Part shown: in pieces, positions 59,404-64,000 of the stretch | Layout: every line of letters starts with the position of its first letter | Position numbering within the stretch: position 1 is the stretch's first letter | Origin: Candidatus Scatomonas pullistercoris | Lineage (GTDB): Bacteria > Bacillota > Clostridia > Lachnospirales > Lachnospiraceae | Assembly: GCA_018713515.1 (NCBI GenBank) | Contig: DVOO01000009.1 | Span: 1-64,000 of the forward strand | Reading direction: 5' to 3' | DNA: 64,000 nt | Notes under the pieces: model-generated | Databases searched by the model: none | Seen by the model: the letters and a program-made list of their open reading frames with translations, nothing else | Told to the model about the DNA's origin: nothing | Position numbers and translations under genes: made by a program

Positions 59404-60396
59404 GTGAAAATATTATTTTATGACACAAAAAGCTATGATCAGCAATTTTTTGAAATTGCGGGAGAAAAATATCCGGAAATCGAAATAGAGTATCTGAAAA
59501 CCGACCTGGCGCCCCGGACGGCGCCGCTGGCCGCCGGGTACGACGCGGTCTGCGGATTTGTAAATTCAGATATCGGAGCGGGAACCATACGGGCGCTGAA
59601 GGACGCCGGGGTAAAGCTGATCCTGATGCGCTGTGCCGGTTTCAATAATGTGGATCTGGAATGGGCTGGAAAATGTGGGATTACGGTCATGCGCGTGCCG
59701 GGATATTCCCCCGAGGCAGTGGCCGAGCACGCCATGGCGCTGGCCCTGGCTGTAAACAGGAGACTCCACAAGGCATATGTAAAGGTCAGAGAAAATGATT
59801 TTTCCCTGAACGGGCTGCTGGGCTTCAATTTTTACGGGAAAACGGCGGGCATTATCGGAACCGGAAAGATTGGAGCCGCCATGGTGCGGATCTGCCGGGG
59901 ATTCGGCATGCGTGTGCTGGCCTATGATGTTTGTCAGAATCCGGCGATTGCCGGCCTGGCGGAATATACGGAGCTTGCCGTGCTGCTTAGGGAGAGCGAT
60001 CTGGTTTCCCTTCACTGTCCGCTTACGGACGACACCTATCATCTGATCTGCCGGGACACCATAGCGCAGATCAAGGAGGGGGCGATCCTGGTGAACACTT
60101 CCCGGGGAGCCCTGGTGAAGACGGAAGATCTGATTGAAGGAATCCGGGCGCGGAAATTTTTCGGAGTAGGCCTGGATGTATACGAGGAGGAGACGCCCAA
60201 TGTGTTTGAGGACCGTTCGGATCAGATTCTGGAACATTCCGTAACCGCCCGCCTTCTGTCGTTCCCCAACGTGATCATTACTTCCCATCAAGGATTTTTC
60301 ACAAAGGAAGCGCTGGAGGCCATTGCTCACACAACTCTGTTAAACAGCCTGGCCTGGGAGAGAGGAGAAAAGAGTCCCAATACAGTTGAAGGTTGA
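59404..60396 (+). CDS. D-2-hydroxyacid dehydrogenase (D-lactate dehydrogenase type)
   Basis: A 330-residue NAD-dependent enzyme. The NAD-binding motif is GIIGTGKIGAAM. The catalytic residues are R in VNTSRGALV, E in DVYEEETPN and H in ITSHQGFFT. It follows the D-lactate/hydroxyisocaproate group by VRLMRCAGFNNVDL-like and VPGYSPEAVAEHAMAL motifs. It probably interconverts pyruvate and D-lactate. It starts at GTG after AAAAGGAGGCAGCGCT; the ORF track's ATG is too far upstream. The gene lies 73 bases after the helicase. Confidence 0.9.
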   Translation: MKILFYDTKSYDQQFFEIAGEKYPEIEIEYLKTDLAPRTAPLAAGYDAVCGFVNSDIGAGTIRALKDAGVKLILMRCAGFNNVDLEWAGKCGITVMRVPGYSPEAVAEHAMALALAVNRRLHKAYVKVRENDFSLNGLLGFNFYGKTAGIIGTGKIGAAMVRICRGFGMRVLAYDVCQNPAIAGLAEYTELAVLLRESDLVSLHCPLTDDTYHLICRDTIAQIKEGAILVNTSRGALVKTEDLIEGIRARKFFGVGLDVYEEETPNVFEDRSDQILEHSVTARLLSFPNVIITSHQGFFTKEALEAIAHTTLLNSLAWERGEKSPNTVEG

Positions 60397-60421
60397 TTCT
60401 GTTTCCCGTGCATGTTAGAAT
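60393..60421 (+). promoter_or_regulatory. Promoter of the zf-HC2 gene
   Basis: TTGATT, 17 bases, TAGAAT, overlapping the end of the dehydrogenase gene. Confidence 0.5.
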
Positions 60422-60447
60422 AAAACAGCATAAAGGAGCTGTAAGAT

Positions 60448-60801
60448 ATGGAATGTAAGCATGCACAGAGTCTGATTCCGCAGTACCTTACGGACCGGCT
60501 CTCCCCCGGGGAACTGGAAGCGTTTATCCGGCATGTGGAGGAATGTCCCGAATGTTATGATGAGCTGGAAACGTATTTTCTGCTGAACCGGGCACTGAAA
60601 TTTCTGGACGAGGAAAATGGAACCTCCTATAATCTGAAAAGCCTTCTGGTGAAGGATCTTAAGGCAAAGAAGCACCGGCTGGCCAGACGGAAAAGGAGAC
60701 AGAAGATTTGGGTTGCTTTCTGTGCCCTGAGCATACTGGCACTGCTGGCCGCCTGTCTGGATGCGGCAGGCGTGCTGAAATTTCCATATTTTCCGCTGTA
60801 G
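60448..60801 (+). CDS. zf-HC2 (anti-sigma-type) membrane protein
   Basis: A 117-residue protein. The N-terminal zinc-finger-type domain (CKHAQSLIPQYLTDRLSPGELEAFIRHVEECPECYDEL) holds the H-x3-C-x2-C pattern of anti-sigma factors. A basic linker (KAKKHRLARRKRRQK) leads to one membrane segment (WVAFCALSILALLAACL). Such proteins hold an ECF sigma factor at the membrane, but no sigma gene lies in the window, so it is an orphan or has a different partner. AAAGGAGCTGTAAGAT precedes the ATG. Confidence 0.85.
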   Translation: MECKHAQSLIPQYLTDRLSPGELEAFIRHVEECPECYDELETYFLLNRALKFLDEENGTSYNLKSLLVKDLKAKKHRLARRKRRQKIWVAFCALSILALLAACLDAAGVLKFPYFPL

Positions 60802-60847
60802 CCGGGGGCAGCGCTCCGGAGGGCGGAATCAGGGGAAAGGAGAAGCC

Positions 60848-63481
60848 ATGAAGGAAAAATTAGTTCTGATTGACGGACACAGTATTTTAAACCGCGCTTT
60901 TTACGGGATGCCGGCTCTGACCAATTCAGAGGGAAAGCCTACGGGGGCTGTGTACGGTTTTTTAAATATTCTGTTTAAAATTCTGGAGGAGGAGAAGCCG
61001 CAGTATCTTGCTGTGGCTTTTGACCTTCCTGCGCCGACCTTCCGGCACAGAATGTATGAAGCGTACAAGGGAACCAGAAAGCCCATGCCGGAGGAGCTGC
61101 GGGAACAGGTGCCCCTCATCAAGGAGGTACTGGGTGCCATGCAGATCTGCATGGTGGAGCAGGAGGGCTATGAAGCGGATGATATTCTGGGAACTTTTGC
61201 GCGGAGCGGCGAGGACAGAGGTCTCCAGGTCACCATCGTTTCCGGGGACAGGGACCTGCTGCAGCTGGCCACGGATTCTGTGCTGGTGCGAATACCCAAG
61301 ACCCGGGGCGGAAAAACGGTCATTGAGGATTACCATACGAAAGAGGTGGTGGAAAAATACCAGCTGACTCCGCCTCAGATCATAGATCTGAAGTCCCTGA
61401 TGGGGGATGCTTCGGATAATATTCCGGGAATCCCCGGTGTGGGAGAGAAGACGGCCACAAAGCTGGTGGCGGCCTATGGAAGCCTGGAGGAGGCCCATGC
61501 GCATCTGGAGGAGATCAAGCCGAAGAAAGCCATGGAATCGCTGCGGGACCACTATGATCTGGCGCAGCTGTCCAAGAAGCTGGCCACTATCTGTACGGAG
61601 AGCCCCATACAGATAGACTGGGAGAAGGCGGCGCTTCCTGAAATGTACACGGAAGAGGCCTATGAGCTGTTCCGCAGACTGGATTTCAAGAATTTTCTGC
61701 CGAGATTCGAGGGACGGGCGGGGCAGGGCCTGCAGGAGCCGTCCTTTGAGCGGGCCGAGGATTTTCGGCGGGCTGAGGAGATATTCAGAAAGGCAGCCGG
61801 GGCTGCGGAGATAGGTTTTTCGGTGCTGGCGGACCGGGAAATTACCGGACTGGCTGTTTCTCTGTCGGAAAAAGAAAATTACTATATTCCGGCAGGAGGA
61901 TTCTTAAGCGGGGCGTACCTGGCAGATGCTGCCCTGCGGATTATGGAAGGGGCGGACCGGATCTGTGTATTTGACCTGAAACCGATCCTGGAATTTGCGG
62001 ATCCGGAGAAAAGAGGGCAGTTTTTTGATGCCAGAATCGGCGCGTATCTTCTGAATCCCCTAAAATCCGCCTATACTTATGATGATATCGCAAAAGAGTT
62101 TCTGGGAATGTCCATACCTTCTGCAGAGGATATTTTCGGAAGCGGAAAACTTCCGGCGGTTTCCGCCATGGAGCCGGAAGCCGCGGGCCGCTGGTGTGTT
62201 CTGACCGCCTGGGTTTCCCGGGCAGTCAGGGAGCCCATGGAAAACAGACTGCGGGAGCTTGGAATGGAAGAGCTTTTCAGGACTGTAGAGATGCCGCTGA
62301 TTTTTACGCTGCATGATATGGAAACGGCGGGAATTTCCGTAAAGGGAGAAGCGCTGGCCGAGTACGGAAATAAACTGCAGGAGGGAATCCGCGCCCTGGA
62401 GACGAAAATCTATGAACAGGCCGGAGAAACCTTCAATATAAATTCTCCAAAGCAGCTGGGAGTCATCCTGTTTGAAAAAATGAAGCTGCCAGGGGGGAAG
62501 AAAACAAAAAGCGGGTACTCCACGGCGGCGGATGTTCTGGAGAAGCTGGCGGGGGATGCCCCCATTGTGGCAGATGTTCTCGAATACCGCCAGCTGGCCA
62601 AGCTGAAGTCTACCTATGCGGACGGTCTGGCAGCCTGTATCGCGGCGGACGGGCGGATTCATTCTAACTTTAATCAGACCATTACCGCCACCGGACGGAT
62701 CAGCAGTACGGAGCCCAATCTCCAGAACATTCCCGTGCGGATGGAGCTGGGACGCCAGATCCGGAAGGTTTTTGTGCCAAAAGAAGGCTGCCTTTTTATA
62801 GATGCGGATTATTCTCAGATAGAACTGCGTGTGCTGGCACATCTGTCAGGGGATGAGAAGCTGATTGAAGCGTACCGGGAGGCTAAGGATATCCACAGAA
62901 TTACTGCTTCGGAGGTGTTCCATGTGCCTTTCGATCAGGTGACGCCTCTGCAGAGACGGAACGCTAAGGCGGTGAATTTTGGAATTGTATATGGTATCAG
63001 TTCCTTTGGCTTAAGCCAGGACCTGAGCATCAGCCGGAAGGAAGCGGCGGAGTATATCGAAAAATACTTCCACACCTATCCAAAGATCAAGGAATTTCTG
63101 GACCGGACTGTGGAGCAGGCCAGGAAAGACGGTTATGTGACAACGCTGTTCGGGCGCCGCAGGCCGGTGCCGGAGCTTGCCTCCAGCAATTATATGCAGC
63201 GTTCTTTCGGGGAGCGGGTGGCCATGAATTCCCCGATCCAGGGAACAGCGGCGGATATTATAAAAATAGCCATGGTGCGGGTCAATGAAAGACTGTCCAG
63301 AGAGGGATTTGCATCGCGGCTTCTGCTGCAGGTGCACGATGAGCTCCTGGTGGAGGCGCCGGAGGCAGAAGTAGAAGCCGTGTCCCGGCTGCTGGAGGAG
63401 GAGATGAAGGGCGCGGCCAGTCTGTCTGTAGAGCTGGAAGTGGATATGCACACAGGAAAAAGCTGGTATGAGGCAAAATAG
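60848..63481 (+). CDS. polA: DNA polymerase I
   Basis: An 877-residue polymerase. Residues 1-290 are the 5'-3' exonuclease (GHSILNRAFYGMPALTN, EADDILGTFA, SGDRDLLQLA, GIPGVGEKTA). Residues about 300-470 correspond to the 3'-5' exonuclease, but the acidic DxE motif is not recognisable (EIGFSVLADREITGL), so proofreading is probably lost, as in several Firmicute and Thermus enzymes. The polymerase domain has motif A DADYSQIELRVLAHLS (about 652), motif B RRNAKAVNFGIVYG (about 702) and motif C QVHDELLVEAP (about 827). AGGGGAAAGGAGAAGCC precedes the ATG. coaE follows after 20 bases. Confidence 0.97.
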   Translation: MKEKLVLIDGHSILNRAFYGMPALTNSEGKPTGAVYGFLNILFKILEEEKPQYLAVAFDLPAPTFRHRMYEAYKGTRKPMPEELREQVPLIKEVLGAMQICMVEQEGYEADDILGTFARSGEDRGLQVTIVSGDRDLLQLATDSVLVRIPKTRGGKTVIEDYHTKEVVEKYQLTPPQIIDLKSLMGDASDNIPGIPGVGEKTATKLVAAYGSLEEAHAHLEEIKPKKAMESLRDHYDLAQLSKKLATICTESPIQIDWEKAALPEMYTEEAYELFRRLDFKNFLPRFEGRAGQGLQEPSFERAEDFRRAEEIFRKAAGAAEIGFSVLADREITGLAVSLSEKENYYIPAGGFLSGAYLADAALRIMEGADRICVFDLKPILEFADPEKRGQFFDARIGAYLLNPLKSAYTYDDIAKEFLGMSIPSAEDIFGSGKLPAVSAMEPEAAGRWCVLTAWVSRAVREPMENRLRELGMEELFRTVEMPLIFTLHDMETAGISVKGEALAEYGNKLQEGIRALETKIYEQAGETFNINSPKQLGVILFEKMKLPGGKKTKSGYSTAADVLEKLAGDAPIVADVLEYRQLAKLKSTYADGLAACIAADGRIHSNFNQTITATGRISSTEPNLQNIPVRMELGRQIRKVFVPKEGCLFIDADYSQIELRVLAHLSGDEKLIEAYREAKDIHRITASEVFHVPFDQVTPLQRRNAKAVNFGIVYGISSFGLSQDLSISRKEAAEYIEKYFHTYPKIKEFLDRTVEQARKDGYVTTLFGRRRPVPELASSNYMQRSFGERVAMNSPIQGTAADIIKIAMVRVNERLSREGFASRLLLQVHDELLVEAPEAEVEAVSRLLEEEMKGAASLSVELEVDMHTGKSWYEAK

Positions 63482-63501
63482 TCTTCGGAGGAAAACAAAA
63501 G

Positions 63502-64000
63502 ATGAGAATGATTGGAATTACCGGCGGCGTGGGCTCCGGGAAAAGTGAAGTGCTTTCCTATCTGCAGGAGCATTACGGCGGACGTGCTATTGAGGCGGAC
63601 AAGGCCGGCCATCTTCTGATGAAAAAGGGGGGCCGCTGCTACCGGCCCATTGTGGAGCTGTTCGGAAGAGAAGTTCTGGACGGGGAGGGAGAGCTGGACA
63701 GAAAAAAGCTGGGAGCCATTGTCTTCCGGCACGCGGATCTTCTGGAAAAGCTGAACCGCATTGTACACCCTGCAGTAAAAAACTATATTCTGGAGGAGAC
63801 GGAGAAGGCCCGGGAAGCGGGAGAAAAATTCGTGTTTCTGGAAGCAGCGCTGCTGATTGAAGAAAAATATGATGAAATTTGCGATGAATTGTGGTATGTT
63901 TATGCAGAAGAGGGCGTCAGAAGGGAGCGGCTGAAGCGGAGCCGGCAGTATTCGGATGAGAAAATCCGGGATATGATGGCCAGCCAGCTTACGGAGGAAG
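63502..64000 (+). CDS. coaE: Dephospho-CoA kinase, partial (runs off the window)
   Basis: At least 166 residues are visible. The P-loop GGVGSGKSEVL, then IEADKAGHLLMKKGG, LDRKKLGAIVF, LEKLNRIVHPAVKNYI and FLEAALLIEEKYDEICDELWYVYAEEG are typical of dephospho-CoA kinase, which phosphorylates dephospho-CoA in the last step of coenzyme A synthesis. The ORF is not in the track because it has no stop in the window. CGGAGGAAAACAAAAG precedes the ATG. The order polA-coaE is common in Firmicutes. Confidence 0.95.
   Translation, partial: MRMIGITGGVGSGKSEVLSYLQEHYGGRAIEADKAGHLLMKKGGRCYRPIVELFGREVLDGEGELDRKKLGAIVFRHADLLEKLNRIVHPAVKNYILEETEKAREAGEKFVFLEAALLIEEKYDEICDELWYVYAEEGVRRERLKRSRQYSDEKIRDMMASQLTEE

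Overview
The window reads as chromosomal DNA of a spore-forming, GC-moderate member of the Clostridia, most likely Lachnospiraceae. This is inferred from gene content, not from a search: a fabK-type (not fabI) fatty acid operon with a fused accD-accA gene, the cotJABC spore coat operon, strong AGGAGG ribosome binding sites, TTGACA/TATAAT promoters, and many small Clostridial families (DUF3795, DUF5714, CD3324-like, DUF6483, HAAS/DUF4097). No rRNA, tRNA, CRISPR array, integrase or transposase gene was seen.

Layout. 0-4.3 kb: a URO-D/MtaA-like methyltransferase, a GH116 glycosidase and a small orphan. 4.4-8.1 kb: rplY on the minus strand, then an MBOAT + DHHW O-acetylation pair. 8.3-10.3 kb: a PadR/HAAS/DUF4097 operon. 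10.5-22 kb: a complete type II fatty acid operon (fabH, K, D, G, F, accB, fabZ, accC, accDA) followed by a FabT-like MarR regulator, a metal exporter and an rRNA methyltransferase. The acyl carrier protein gene is missing here and lies at 54.9 kb. Both promoters carry a similarly placed FabT-like operator.

22-29.5 kb is an accessory, AT-richer zone of small regulators and damaged genes: HNH endonuclease, Crp/Fnr + TIGR04076, a MarR regulator behind a 25-bp inverted repeat, an XRE regulator, a GNAT remnant, DUF3795, a 3'-truncated DUF5714 running into arsC, a 5'-truncated Vat/CatB acetyltransferase, and a truncated DUF2075 protein. 29.5-38.5 kb: small alarmone synthetase, a MerR-controlled ABC exporter with a 19-bp-spacer promoter, a YczE-like membrane protein/LysR pair, a HAD protein, an Fe-S aldo-keto reductase beside a broken AraC gene, and an acetyltransferase.

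38.2-40.7 kb is a compact unit of three zinc-ribbon proteins divergent from an XRE regulator and driven by a perfect consensus promoter. 41-45 kb: a two-component system, a TetR regulator and a protein that aligns by eye with radical SAM enzymes but has lost the cluster motif. 45-51 kb: PHP protein, rpsF-rpsR (without ssb), ZIP transporter, DUF6483, cotJABC, and the phosphate transporter with its DUF47 partner. 51.5-64 kb: membrane GDPD, SEDS protein, two perfect 116-bp repeat copies, acpP, a degenerate Sir2 protein, gltX, a UvrD-like helicase, a D-2-hydroxyacid dehydrogenase, a zf-HC2 protein, polA and the start of coaE.

The most interesting points are the two apparent pseudo-enzymes (radical SAM-like and Sir2-like), the zinc-ribbon/XRE unit, the paired FabT-like operators, the repeat element and the gene-graveyard zone. 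All identifications come from reading motifs by eye.
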